DNA from: an uncultured Clostridia bacterium
GTDB lineage: Bacteria > Bacillota > Clostridia > UMGS1810
DNA length: 64,000 nucleotides
Direction of reading: 5' to 3'
NCBI GenBank assembly: GCA_934481345.1
Contig: CAKSPF010000001.1
Span: forward strand, 1 to 64,000
In this document: in pieces, positions 16,133-24,177 of the stretch
Layout of the letters: the number at the start of each line of letters is the position of its first letter
How positions within the stretch are numbered: the stretch's first letter is position 1
The notes under the pieces: generated by a model
What the model was told of the DNA's origin: nothing
Databases searched by the model: none
What the model saw: the letters and a program-made list of their open reading frames with translations, nothing else
Translations under genes and position numbers: made by a program

Positions 16133-16498
16133 TTATTTTTTCGCCTTTGCCTTGCATATCACAGAAAACAGCAATCCGAAAGATATTGCCGCCGAAATTC
16201 CTACGCTTGTTCCCGTAGCTCCTCCTGAAAGCACACCGAGCCAGCCTTTTTTTTCGACAGCTTTTGCAACGCCTTTAGCCAGCGAATAGCCAAACCCTAT
16301 AATCGGCACCGTCGCACCGGAGCCGGCATACTTTACTATCGGTTCATACACACCTACAGCCGTAAGTACAACCCCGGCCACTACATAAGAAACCATTATA
16401 CGCGCAGGCGTAAGTTTTGTTTTATCAATCAGAATCTGTGCTATGGCACAGAGCACTCCCCCAACCCAAAAAGCATTTATAAATTTCATATAATCCAT
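16133..16498 (-). CDS. spoVAE: Stage V sporulation protein AE
   Basis: This 121-residue membrane protein (SpoVAEb type) has about four helices: INAFWVGGVLCAIAQILI, MVSYVVAGVVLTAVGVYE, VPIIGFGYSLAKGV, and a C-terminal ISFGLLFSVI. SpoVA proteins form the inner spore membrane channel for dipicolinic acid uptake and release. I chose the ATG at 16498, which follows GGGGAG; the longer frame overlaps spoVAD. It shares the PIxGFxxS motif with SpoVAC, as expected for these paralogues. It is the last gene of the operon. Confidence 0.93.
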   Translation of the reverse strand: MDYMKFINAFWVGGVLCAIAQILIDKTKLTPARIMVSYVVAGVVLTAVGVYEPIVKYAGSGATVPIIGFGYSLAKGVAKAVEKKGWLGVLSGGATGTSVGISAAISFGLLFSVICKAKAKK

Positions 16499-16521
16499 AT
16501 TTTTCTCCCCGAAGCATAAAT

Positions 16522-17535
16522 TTATTGTACCGAAGATATTCCCACGGCATGAGCAATCCCGACTACATTTTCTCCAAGCTGTGCGGTCGTAGGACTCATA
16601 AGCGCTCCCGTACAAACCAAAAGCATGTTTTTAATCTGACCCCGTATAATTTCATCGCAAAAATATCCGCAAAATACCGATGCTGAACAGCCGCAGCCGC
16701 TTCCTCCGGCATTTGTATTCTGAACTTCATTATCAAAAATCATAGAACCGCAATCGCGGTGAACCTTGCTTATATCAACATCCTGTTTCCGGAGCAGCTC
16801 TACCAAAAGCTGACTTCCCACATCACCCAAATCGCCGGTAACTATGCAGTCATAATGGTCAGGTTTAATTCCAAGGTCGTTTAAATGTGTATATATGCAG
16901 TCTGCTGCGGCAGGAGCCATGGCAGCACCCATATTATTAACATCGCTTATTCCGAGGTCCACCATTTTTCCGGTTGTAATTGAATTAATGCGTATCGGTG
17001 TACCTGTATCAGACAAAATAACCGCACCGCTTCCTGTTACAGTCCACTGCGATGTAGGCGTTCTGACGCCTCCGTATTCCAGCGGAAAGCGATATTGTTT
17101 TTCACTGGAACAAAAATGACTTGAAGTCGCAGCGAGAATGTTTTTTCCGTAACCGGCATCTACCATCACTGAAGCCAGACTCATACTCTCTGCCATAGTC
17201 GAGCATGCTCCGTAAAGTCCAAAATACGGTATACCCATATCTTTTAATCCAAAGGAGCTTGCGGTACATTGATTAAGCAAATCTCCGGAAAACACATAAT
17301 CCACATCATTACAGGTAAGCGAAGCCTCTGTAAGTGCTCCGTTTACCGTATGCTTTATGATTCGGTTTTCCGCCTCTTCCCAGCTTTTGGAATTGATGTA
17401 TTCATCATTGTATACAACATCGAAGTAATTCCCCAAAGGTCCTTCGCCCTCTTTTTTTCCTACCGACGAATAGTAGCTTTTAATGCGAACCTGGTTTGTA
17501 AATTTAATTGTCTGCTTTCCGATTTTTTGTCCCAT
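16522..17535 (-). CDS. spoVAD: Stage V sporulation protein AD
   Basis: The 337-residue SpoVAD binds dipicolinic acid at the inner spore membrane. It has a thiolase-like fold with the family signatures GPLGNYFD, FSGDLLNQCTASSFG, GLYGACSTMAESM and SSEKQYRFPLEYG. GGGAGG inside the end of spoVAC places the ATG at 17533-17535, 1 nt after the spoVAC stop. Length is normal. Confidence 0.96.
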   Translation of the reverse strand: MGQKIGKQTIKFTNQVRIKSYYSSVGKKEGEGPLGNYFDVVYNDEYINSKSWEEAENRIIKHTVNGALTEASLTCNDVDYVFSGDLLNQCTASSFGLKDMGIPYFGLYGACSTMAESMSLASVMVDAGYGKNILAATSSHFCSSEKQYRFPLEYGGVRTPTSQWTVTGSGAVILSDTGTPIRINSITTGKMVDLGISDVNNMGAAMAPAAADCIYTHLNDLGIKPDHYDCIVTGDLGDVGSQLLVELLRKQDVDISKVHRDCGSMIFDNEVQNTNAGGSGCGCSASVFCGYFCDEIIRGQIKNMLLVCTGALMSPTTAQLGENVVGIAHAVGISSVQ

Positions 17536-17536
17536 A

Positions 17537-17989
17537 TCATAAACCTCCCGAAGTCAGCTTGTAAATAATTCCGTATATTACAGACGCACTTATTCCGTAT
17601 GCCAGCACCGGACCGGCAATTGTAAACATTTTTGCACCCACACCGAGAACATAACCTTCCGTTTTGTACTCAATTGCCGGCGAAACAATGCTGTTTGCAA
17701 ATCCGGTTATAGGAACCAAGGTTCCTGCTTTTCCCACATTTGCTATATCATCATATACACTTATGCCTGTAAGAAAAGCTCCTATAAAAATCAGCGACGC
17801 GCTTGTAAGAGCCGCAGCATCTTCTTTATTAAATTTTAATGCCGAAAATCCGTTGTTTATAAGCTGACCTATAACGCAGATGATACCTCCCACAAAAAAT
17901 GCACATACCATGTCTTTGAAAAGCTGTGAATTCGGAGATGCAGTTTTCACCATAGCGTCATATTCTTTATTGGAAATTTCTCTTTTCAC
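17537..17989 (-). CDS. spoVAC: Stage V sporulation protein AC
   Basis: The 150-residue membrane protein is a mechanosensitive component of the dipicolinic-acid channel. Helices are seen at about 27-48, 58-80, 90-110 and 125-145, with VPITGFANSIVSPAIEYKTEG typical of SpoVAC. Translation begins at a GTG at 17987-17989 that overlaps the stop codon of the small upstream ORF (GTGA), with GGAGG about 8 nt before it. Confidence 0.95.
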   Translation of the reverse strand: MKREISNKEYDAMVKTASPNSQLFKDMVCAFFVGGIICVIGQLINNGFSALKFNKEDAAALTSASLIFIGAFLTGISVYDDIANVGKAGTLVPITGFANSIVSPAIEYKTEGYVLGVGAKMFTIAGPVLAYGISASVIYGIIYKLTSGGL

Positions 17990-18138
17990 ACACTTTCACC
18001 TCCGCATGAAACGTTAATGTAAGCAAATGTTCCGTGTGTTTCGTTATTTGTCTGAAACTGTATTCTCAGCGTTTCTATAAACAAAAGCATTGCGATTACA
18101 GTTATGGCAAACATTGTAAAAGTAAAAACCATTCTCAT
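17986..18138 (-). CDS. Small membrane protein at the head of the spoVA operon
   Basis: An ATG at 18136-18138 opens a 50-codon frame. The product starts MRMVFTFTMFAITVIAMLLF, one transmembrane helix, then a polar tail (ETLRIQFQTNNETHG) and a Cys-containing end. Its TGA overlaps the spoVAC GTG by 4 nt, and the spoVAC ribosome site lies inside its last codons, so the frame is at least suited to coupling. Its own ribosome site is weak (GGTGAT). The position suggests a forespore small membrane protein. No family is recognised, and a leader peptide of no function is possible. Confidence 0.55.
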   Translation of the reverse strand: MRMVFTFTMFAITVIAMLLFIETLRIQFQTNNETHGTFAYINVSCGGESV

Positions 18139-18249
18139 AATTATCACCCGATATTATTATTTATGGATAACGAAAAACTATTAAGGAAATAATATACTTG
18201 GTTTTAAAAGAAAGTTTTCACAGAGCAAGAATTAATTATAAGTATTTGA

Positions 18250-18281
18250 AAAGACGGCTGAATATATAATCAGCCGTCTTT
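18250..18281 (-). terminator. Terminator after pnp
   Basis: AAAGACGGCTGA pairs with TCAGCCGTCTTT across ATATATAA. It lies 30 nt past the pnp stop and upstream of the spoVA operon; the U-run on the minus strand is short. Confidence 0.75.
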
Positions 18282-18311
18282 GTAAAGATATTATCTGTAT
18301 TTTAAAAATTT

Positions 18312-20414
18312 TTATTCTTCGTTTTTGGTCTGTTCTTCTGCAAGAGCGTCTTTTCTTGAAAGGTTATTTCTTCCCATTCTGTCAATCTCTACAAGCTTTA
18401 CCAAAATTTCATCGCCTACGTTTACTACGTCCTCAACCTTATTTACACGCTTGTTATCAAGCTTTGAGATGTGTACAAGGCCTTCACGGTTTGGCATAAA
18501 TTCTACAAATGCACCGAAATCCATGATTTTCGTAACCTTACCGAGATAAATTTTGCCAACCTCCGGCTCTGCGACAATACCTTCCACTGTATCAAGCGCT
18601 CTCTTGGCAGCATCGGTATCTTCTGACAAAATGAATACCGAGCCGTCATCGTTGATGTCAATCTTTACACCGGTATCGGCTATAATCTTCTGAATAACCT
18701 TACCGCCGGTTCCGATAACATCCTTGATTTTTTCTACAGGAACTTTAGTGGTAATAATCTTAGGAGCATACTTTGAAAGTTCTTTTCTCGGTTCCGGAAT
18801 TGCTTTAAGCATAACTTCATCAAGAATATAGCATCTTGCTTTTCTTGTCTTTTCAAATGCGGTTTTAATAATATCATAGGTAAGACCGTCTACCTTAATA
18901 TCCATCTGAATAGCGGTTATACCCTTCTTTGTGCCGGCAACCTTAAAGTCCATATCACCGTAAAAGTCCTCAACGCCCTGAATATCCACCATAGTAAGGA
19001 AATCGTCACCGTGAGTAATAAGACCGCATGAAATTCCCGCAACAGGCGCTTTTATCGGAACACCTGCATCCATGAGCGCAAGTGTGCTTCCGCATACAGA
19101 CCCCTGAGATGTAGAGCCGTTTGAGCTTAATACCTCAGATACCAATCTTATAGCATAAGGAAATTCCTCTTCACTCGGTATTACGGGCTTCAATGCTCTT
19201 TCTGCAAGAGCTCCGTGACCGATTTCTCTTCTTCCCGGACCTCTTGAAGGTTTGGTTTCACCAACGGAATATGACGGGAAGTTATAGTGATGCATATATC
19301 TCTTTGAAGTTTCTTCATCAAGACCGTCAATAATCTGCGCCTCGCTTACAGCGCCAAGCGTTGCCACTGTAAGAACCTGCGTCTGTCCTCTCGAAAACAG
19401 ACCTGAACCGTGTGCTCTTGGGAGAATACCTACGCTTGCGCTTAACGGTCTGATCTCGTCTATTCCCCTGCCGTCAACTCTCTTGTGGTCTTCGTAGAGC
19501 CACTTTCTTACAATTTCTTTCTGAATTTTATAGAATATTTCGTCAAGTTCTGCTTCTCTGCCTTCTGTTTCTTCGCCGAAATGTTCCATAACATCATCTG
19601 TCAGAACCTTCATTCTTTCATCACGGATTCTCTTGTCATCAGTGTCAATAGCAGCACAAACTTTATCGTAAGTATACGCATATACCTTATCAAACAGTTC
19701 GTGATCAACCTCATGAGCAATGTACGGTTCCTTTTCTTTGCCGACTTCAGCAACAATTGAATCAATAAATTCGCATATTTTTTTGATTTCGCCGTGTGCA
19801 TAAACGATTGCATCGAACATTACATCCTCAGCAACTTCATTTGCACCGGCTTCGATCATTACAACCTTTTCCTTAGTACCTGCAACGGTAACGTACATTT
19901 CGCTTTTTTCTCTCTGCTCCAAGGTCGGGTTAATAACAAATTCGCCGTCTACAAGACCTACAATAACCGCACCGACAGGTCCGGCAAAAGGCATTTCGGA
20001 TATTGAAATCGCAATTGAAGCACCGTTCATTGCGCAAATTTCAGGCGAATTATCAATATCGACAGACATTACTGTGGTGACAATGCCGACATCATTTCTG
20101 TAATCCTTCGGGAAAAGAGGTCTTATAGGTCTGTCTATTACTCTTGAAGTCAATATAGCCTTTTCGCTCGGCTTACCCTCTCTTTTCAGAAATCCGCCCG
20201 GTATTTTTCCGACAGAATACATCTTTTCTTCATAGTCAACACTAAGCGGGAAAAAGTCAACCCCGTCTCTCGGTTTTGCAGAAGCTGTAGCCGTAGCCAA
20301 AACCGTAGTATCTCCGTATTTAATCATGGCAGCGCCCGATGCAAGCTGAGCCACTTCGCCGATTTCAACAACAAAATCTCTACCGGCAATAGTTGTTTTA
20401 AATGTTTTTTTCAT
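18312..20414 (-). CDS. pnp: Polynucleotide phosphorylase
   Basis: The 700-residue 3'-to-5' phosphorolytic exoribonuclease degrades mRNA to nucleoside diphosphates. Two RNase PH domains are present (catalytic region with GHGALAERAL, SSNGSTSQGSVCGSTLALMDAGVP and KVAGTKKGITAIQMDIK), then a KH domain (KIKDVIGTGGKVIQKI) and an S1 domain (GKVTKIMDFGAFVEFMPNREGLVHIS). It follows rpsO as in most bacteria. GGAGG precedes the ATG. A long double stem in its leader suggests control at the RNA level. Confidence 0.98.
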   Translation of the reverse strand: MKKTFKTTIAGRDFVVEIGEVAQLASGAAMIKYGDTTVLATATASAKPRDGVDFFPLSVDYEEKMYSVGKIPGGFLKREGKPSEKAILTSRVIDRPIRPLFPKDYRNDVGIVTTVMSVDIDNSPEICAMNGASIAISISEMPFAGPVGAVIVGLVDGEFVINPTLEQREKSEMYVTVAGTKEKVVMIEAGANEVAEDVMFDAIVYAHGEIKKICEFIDSIVAEVGKEKEPYIAHEVDHELFDKVYAYTYDKVCAAIDTDDKRIRDERMKVLTDDVMEHFGEETEGREAELDEIFYKIQKEIVRKWLYEDHKRVDGRGIDEIRPLSASVGILPRAHGSGLFSRGQTQVLTVATLGAVSEAQIIDGLDEETSKRYMHHYNFPSYSVGETKPSRGPGRREIGHGALAERALKPVIPSEEEFPYAIRLVSEVLSSNGSTSQGSVCGSTLALMDAGVPIKAPVAGISCGLITHGDDFLTMVDIQGVEDFYGDMDFKVAGTKKGITAIQMDIKVDGLTYDIIKTAFEKTRKARCYILDEVMLKAIPEPRKELSKYAPKIITTKVPVEKIKDVIGTGGKVIQKIIADTGVKIDINDDGSVFILSEDTDAAKRALDTVEGIVAEPEVGKIYLGKVTKIMDFGAFVEFMPNREGLVHISKLDNKRVNKVEDVVNVGDEILVKLVEIDRMGRNNLSRKDALAEEQTKNEE

Positions 20415-20435
20415 AAAGTTTTCCTCCTGTTTTTA

Positions 20436-20524
20436 CAATGGGAAAACGCTCTATCAGCAGTTAAATACATGCTCTGAAATCAAAACACATATTTAACTGC
20501 TAATCACCGACAGGTTTCCCATTG
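20436..20524 (-). promoter_or_regulatory. Long two-part duplex in the pnp leader
   Basis: On the minus strand CAATGGGAAA pairs with TTTCCCATTG (20515-20524 with 20436-20445, 10 bp), enclosing an inner stem AGCAGTTAAATA / TATTTAACTGCT (12 bp). The internal loop is 13 and 9 nt. It ends about a dozen bases before the pnp ribosome site. It resembles the RNase III-cleaved autoregulatory duplex of the E. coli pnp leader in layout, not in sequence. Confidence 0.65.
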
Positions 20525-20589
20525 ACTTAATAAATTAATTCAAAACAGGGCAAAGAAGCTGTAATAACTCCTTTGCCCGGACTGTAAGA

Positions 20590-20853
20590 CTACTTTCTGA
20601 TATTGAGTCTCGCAATAATTGAACGGTATCTCTCGATATCGATTTTTGCAAGATAATTAAGCAATCCTCTTCTTTTACCAACCATTTTTAAAAGACCGCG
20701 TCTTGAATGATGGTCCTTCATGTTTGATTTCAAGTGCTCTGTAAGGTGATTGATTCTGTAAGTAAGAATAGCAATCTGTACTTCCGGTGAACCTGTGTCG
20801 CCCTCATGAGTCTTGTACTCGTTGATAATAGCCTGTTTTGTTTCCTTTAACAT
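20590..20853 (-). CDS. rpsO: 30S ribosomal protein S15
   Basis: The 87-residue S15 binds 16S rRNA helix 22 early in 30S assembly. Signatures include EGDTGSPEVQIA, LTEHLKSNMKDHHSRRGLL and the ending RYRSIIARLNIRK. AAGGAGG lies 7 nt before the ATG. It is followed by pnp. Confidence 0.98.
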   Translation of the reverse strand: MLKETKQAIINEYKTHEGDTGSPEVQIAILTYRINHLTEHLKSNMKDHHSRRGLLKMVGKRRGLLNYLAKIDIERYRSIIARLNIRK

Positions 20854-20955
20854 TGTTTTGCCTCCTTAAAATTATGCCCGGATAAACGGACTTATAAAAT
20901 CGCCGAACGCAAAGACCCGGTTGGAGTTTCCAAAGTCTTAGCATTGGCTGCTAAC
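20854..20955 (-). promoter_or_regulatory. Structured rpsO leader (candidate S15 autoregulatory RNA)
   Basis: About 100 nt separate the promoter and the start codon. AAGAC...GTCTT encloses TTGGA-AAC-TCCAA, and GTCCG/CGGAC and CCGGG/CCCGG complementarities lie nearer the ribosome site. S15 leaders in Firmicutes are known to bind S15 and block translation. No family-specific alignment was done, so the exact fold is inferred. Confidence 0.5.
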
Positions 20956-20961
20956 CCAGTA

Positions 20962-20990
20962 ATTATATCACATATTATTTTGAATGTAAA
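20962..20990 (-). promoter_or_regulatory. rpsO-pnp promoter
   Basis: Minus strand TTTACA (20985-20990) and TATAAT (20962-20967) with a 17-nt spacer. Confidence 0.8.
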
Positions 20991-21135
20991 TACCTTTTTG
21001 GAAAATATTTATAATAAATGTATAATCAATACTTATAATTTTAAATCATTATAGCATATTTTATGCATTACTTCAAGTTTTAAACGTCCGGAACATCCTT
21101 TTTTTGAGATTTTTAATAAAATATGCATATTACTC

Positions 21136-21163
21136 TTGATTTTATACAAAAAAGTTGTATAAT
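21136..21163 (+). promoter_or_regulatory. argCB promoter
   Basis: TTGATT (21136-21141) and TATAAT (21158-21163) with a 16-nt spacer, about 42 nt before the argC start. AT-rich ARG-box-like words (TGTATAATCAAT, TGCATATT) surround it, but none is a convincing match. Confidence 0.65.
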
Positions 21164-21204
21164 TATAAATACAGACACTATATATCCCGAAAGGAATGAA
21201 TAAT

Positions 21205-22245
21205 ATGATACGAGCAGGAGTTCTCGGCGCCACAGGCTATGCAGGAATAGAAACGGTAAGAATACTAAGCTGTCATCCGGAAGTTAAAATTACAAAGCTT
21301 ATTTCGCAGAGCTTTGTAGGCAAAAAAATTTCCGAGGTATATCCAAGCCTTAGAAATATATGCGACATAGAATGCGAAAAACTGTGTGTTGAAGACATTG
21401 CGGCAAACTGCGATGTTGTATTTACCGCGCTCCCCCACGGTGCATCAAAAGAGGTTATTCCGGCTATCTACAAAACAGGAATAAAAATCATAGATTTAAG
21501 CGGCGACTTCAGATACAACAGTGCCGAGGTTTATGAAAAGTGGTACGGCGAGCCGCACTGTGCACCCGAAATTTTGGCTGAATCGGTTTACGGTCTTTGC
21601 GAAATACACCGTGACAAAATAAAAAAAGCGCGTATAATCGGCAATCCCGGTTGCTACACAACTTGCTCAATACTTGCGCTCTACCCTCTTTTGAAAAACA
21701 ATGCCATAAAACACGACAATATAATAATTGACGCAAAATCAGGTGTAAGCGGAGCCGGAAGAACCGAAAAACTTCCGTACAGCTTTTGTGAATGCACAGA
21801 GAATATGAAAGCATACAAAATAGCAACTCACAGGCATACTTCCGAAATAGAACAGGAATTAAGCGAAGCTGCAAATGATGAAATCTTAGTTTCATTTACT
21901 CCGCACCTTGTGCCGTTAAAACGCGGAATACTCGCAACAAGCTATGCTAATTTAAACGGCAGCTACACCGACGGCGATATATACGATATGTACAAGAGCT
22001 TTTACAAAAATGAGCATTACATAAGAATTATGGCGCCCGGAACACTGCCGGAAACCAAAAATGTTGCAGGTTCGAATTTTGCTGATATAGGGTTTAAAAT
22101 TGACACCCGCTTAAATAGAATTGTAGTATCTTCTGCGATAGATAACCTGTTCAAAGGTGCAGCAGGACAGGCTGTACAGAACATGAACCTGATGTTCGGA
22201 ATTGACGAAACAACAGGAATTGACATGCCTGCATTTTACTTATAG
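21205..22245 (+). CDS. argC: N-acetyl-gamma-glutamyl-phosphate reductase
   Basis: The 346-residue enzyme performs the third step of arginine synthesis, reducing N-acetylglutamyl phosphate with NADPH. Residues 1-20 carry the nucleotide-binding GVLGATGYAG; the active-site cysteine is in NPGCYTTC near residue 151; SGVSGAGR and HRHTSEIEQ follow. The ATG at 21205 sits 13 nt after AAAGG, while the ATG at 21196 is too close to it. It is followed by argB after 12 nt. Confidence 0.96.
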   Translation: MIRAGVLGATGYAGIETVRILSCHPEVKITKLISQSFVGKKISEVYPSLRNICDIECEKLCVEDIAANCDVVFTALPHGASKEVIPAIYKTGIKIIDLSGDFRYNSAEVYEKWYGEPHCAPEILAESVYGLCEIHRDKIKKARIIGNPGCYTTCSILALYPLLKNNAIKHDNIIIDAKSGVSGAGRTEKLPYSFCECTENMKAYKIATHRHTSEIEQELSEAANDEILVSFTPHLVPLKRGILATSYANLNGSYTDGDIYDMYKSFYKNEHYIRIMAPGTLPETKNVAGSNFADIGFKIDTRLNRIVVSSAIDNLFKGAAGQAVQNMNLMFGIDETTGIDMPAFYL

Positions 22246-22257
22246 GAGGTTTTGATT

Positions 22258-23151
22258 ATGAGCGGACTGACAAGCAGCGGCGACACCATTGAAATGAGTA
22301 TAAAAAAAGCTGATATACTTATTGAGGCACTGCCATACATAAGAAAACTGAACAAAAAAAGAATTGTTATCAAATACGGCGGAAACGCAATGATAAACGA
22401 AAATCTTAAAAACTCCGTAATGGACGATATAACACTTTTGAAATATGTAGGCATCAACCCCATAATTGTCCACGGAGGCGGCCCCGATATTACAAATGCC
22501 CTGAATGTATACAACATTGAAAGCAGATTTATAAACGGACTCAGAGTAACTGACAAAGACACTGTAGGCATTGCTCAGATGGTCCTGGTGGGAAAAACAA
22601 ACAAAGATATTGTATCTAAGCTGAATCATGCAGGAGGAAAAGCAATCGGTCTTTGCGGACTGGACGGCAGCCTTATTAAATGCCAAAAATACTACACGGA
22701 AGTAGACGGCGCAAAAACAGATATTGGTTATGTGGGAGATATAATCAAAGTAAACACCAAGGTAATAGACCTGCTTACGAATGACGAGTATATACCTGTA
22801 ATTGCACCGATCGGTGTGGATGATGACGGTAACAGCTATAATATTAATGCCGACAGCGTAGCCGCTGCCGTTGCCGAAGCGCTTAATGCAGAAAAACTCA
22901 TGTACCTCACCGATGTACGCGGCGTTCTGGACAAAGAAGGAAAGCTTATTCACAGAATATATGTAGATGACGCAGACGAACTTATCGAAAACGGAACCAT
23001 AACCGGCGGAATGATACCAAAGGTTACAAGCTGCAAAAATGCAGTAAACAACGGAGTTGAGCGAGTGCATATAATTGACGGAAGAATAATACATTCGATC
23101 CTATTGGAAATTTTCACCGACCACGGTATCGGAACAATGTTTTCAAAATAA
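22258..23151 (+). CDS. argB: Acetylglutamate kinase
   Basis: The 297-residue amino-acid kinase phosphorylates N-acetylglutamate, the second step of arginine synthesis. Signatures are IVIKYGGNAM, IIVHGGGPDI, GLCGLDGSLI, ADSVAAAVAEAL and GGMIPKV. The ATG follows AGGAGG at 10 nt. The N-terminal helix before the kinase core is of the kind found in arginine-inhibited forms; inhibition is therefore possible. The operon stops here; argJ and argD, the usual partners, are replaced by an insertion sequence 15 nt later. Confidence 0.96.
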   Translation: MSGLTSSGDTIEMSIKKADILIEALPYIRKLNKKRIVIKYGGNAMINENLKNSVMDDITLLKYVGINPIIVHGGGPDITNALNVYNIESRFINGLRVTDKDTVGIAQMVLVGKTNKDIVSKLNHAGGKAIGLCGLDGSLIKCQKYYTEVDGAKTDIGYVGDIIKVNTKVIDLLTNDEYIPVIAPIGVDDDGNSYNINADSVAAAVAEALNAEKLMYLTDVRGVLDKEGKLIHRIYVDDADELIENGTITGGMIPKVTSCKNAVNNGVERVHIIDGRIIHSILLEIFTDHGIGTMFSK

Positions 23152-23165
23152 TATATTCCAAAAGA

Positions 23166-24041
23166 GTCAACCCCAAAATTTGTGTAAACTATTTACGAAA
23201 CCTCCAAAATGATGTATGCTAAAAATATCATTTTGGAGGTTTTAATTATGCCAAGGTACAAATTAAGTCCCGAGGAACGGGCGCTAGAGCAAGAACGCAA
23301 GGAGAATTTGCGTAACATCATAAAAGGGTTGGATGTAAAAAATTTTGATGACCTGAAAGATGTGTTTAAGATGATGGTCGAAGAAATGCTTGAAAACGGT
23401 TTTGACGGAGAGCTTGACGATGAATTAAGCTATACGAAGTACGATTACCGCAATAAAGAGGGAGACAACAGCCGTAACGGGTATTCAAAAAAGACCCTTA
23501 AAACAAGCTTTGGAGAGACAGAGACGGTGAATTTGAGCCGCAGCTTGTTAAGAAAAATCAAACAACATTGGCCGGTGACATTGAAGAAAAGATAATATCA
23601 ATGTATGCAAAGGGCATGACCACAAGCGATATAGAAACTCATATCAAAGATATTTGGTTTAGAATGTTCCGATACAACCATAAGCCGGATAACAGATAAA
23701 ATACTGCCTGTAGTGCGAGAATGGCAGTCAAGACCGCTTGAAGAAATCTATGCGGTTGTATTTATGGATGCCATACACTTCCACGTCAGAAGTGAAGGAC
23801 AAATAATTAAAAAGGCTGTATATATCGCGATCGGAATCAATATGGAAGGACAAAAGGAAGTTCTCGGAATGTGGGTTGGCGAAAATGAAAGCGCAAAGAC
23901 TGGGGGCAAATCCACTCACAGCTTGAAATATTCTTTGCCGATAGATTACCGCAGTAGCATAAAAAAGCCGCCAAATCAAGGGCAAAATAAACGCCCTCTT
24001 GCGAGGGCACCCTTGACATGCCGGCAATTTTATGCTAAATT
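23166..24041 (+). mobile_element. IS256-family element, left copy (internally deleted)
   Basis: The left end reads GTCAACCCCAAAATTTGTGT, partly matching the inverse of the right end of the second copy at 27274-27299. Transposase coding follows and is damaged. At 23891-23898 (GCGCAAAG) the text jumps from the middle of the gene to its end. The second copy has GTGCAAAG at both deletion points (26521-26528 and 27038-27045), so about 517 bp were lost between short direct repeats. Similarity to the second copy ends at 24041. Confidence 0.85.
23248..23957 (+). pseudogene. IS256 transposase, degenerate
   Basis: The N-terminus is clear (MPRYKLSPEERALEQ, MVEEMLENGFDGELDDELSYTKYDYRNK, NSRNGYSKKTLKTSFGET). 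A deletion then shifts the frame before FEPQLVKKNQTTLAGDIEEK, a further base is missing near 23655, and the catalytic DAIHFHVRSEGQIIKKAVYI segment is followed by the internal deletion. The C-terminal QIHSQLEIFFADRLPQ block remains, slightly altered. It cannot be active. Confidence 0.88.
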
Positions 24042-24092
24042 TCAAAGAGGGGAGCGGACATATTCTTGGACTCTGGAAGGAGTAAAATATAT

Positions 24093-24177
24093 ATGTACAC
24101 AAAAGAGCAAAAAAAGCGTGCATTAAAAGAATATGAGCGATTAGGAACTGTTAAGGCAACCAATGAGGGATTGCCCC
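24093..24177 (+). pseudogene. Transposase orfA scrap joined to an IS256 right end
   Basis: GGAAGGAG precedes an ATG at 24093 encoding MYTKEQKKRALKEYERLG, the N-terminal HTH of an IS3/IS150-type transposase. After 23 codons it stops abruptly at AATGAGGGATTGCCCC (24162-24177), identical to the terminal 16 bases of the IS256 right end at 27284-27299. Two elements were thus joined here, presumably by insertion and deletion. The stretch 24042-24092 belongs to the orfA element leader. Confidence 0.7.

Noticed and set aside
22240..23094. A 284-codon minus-strand ORF opposite argB
   Set aside because: Shadow of argB; rich in Tyr/Cys/Val with no domain and no ribosome site.
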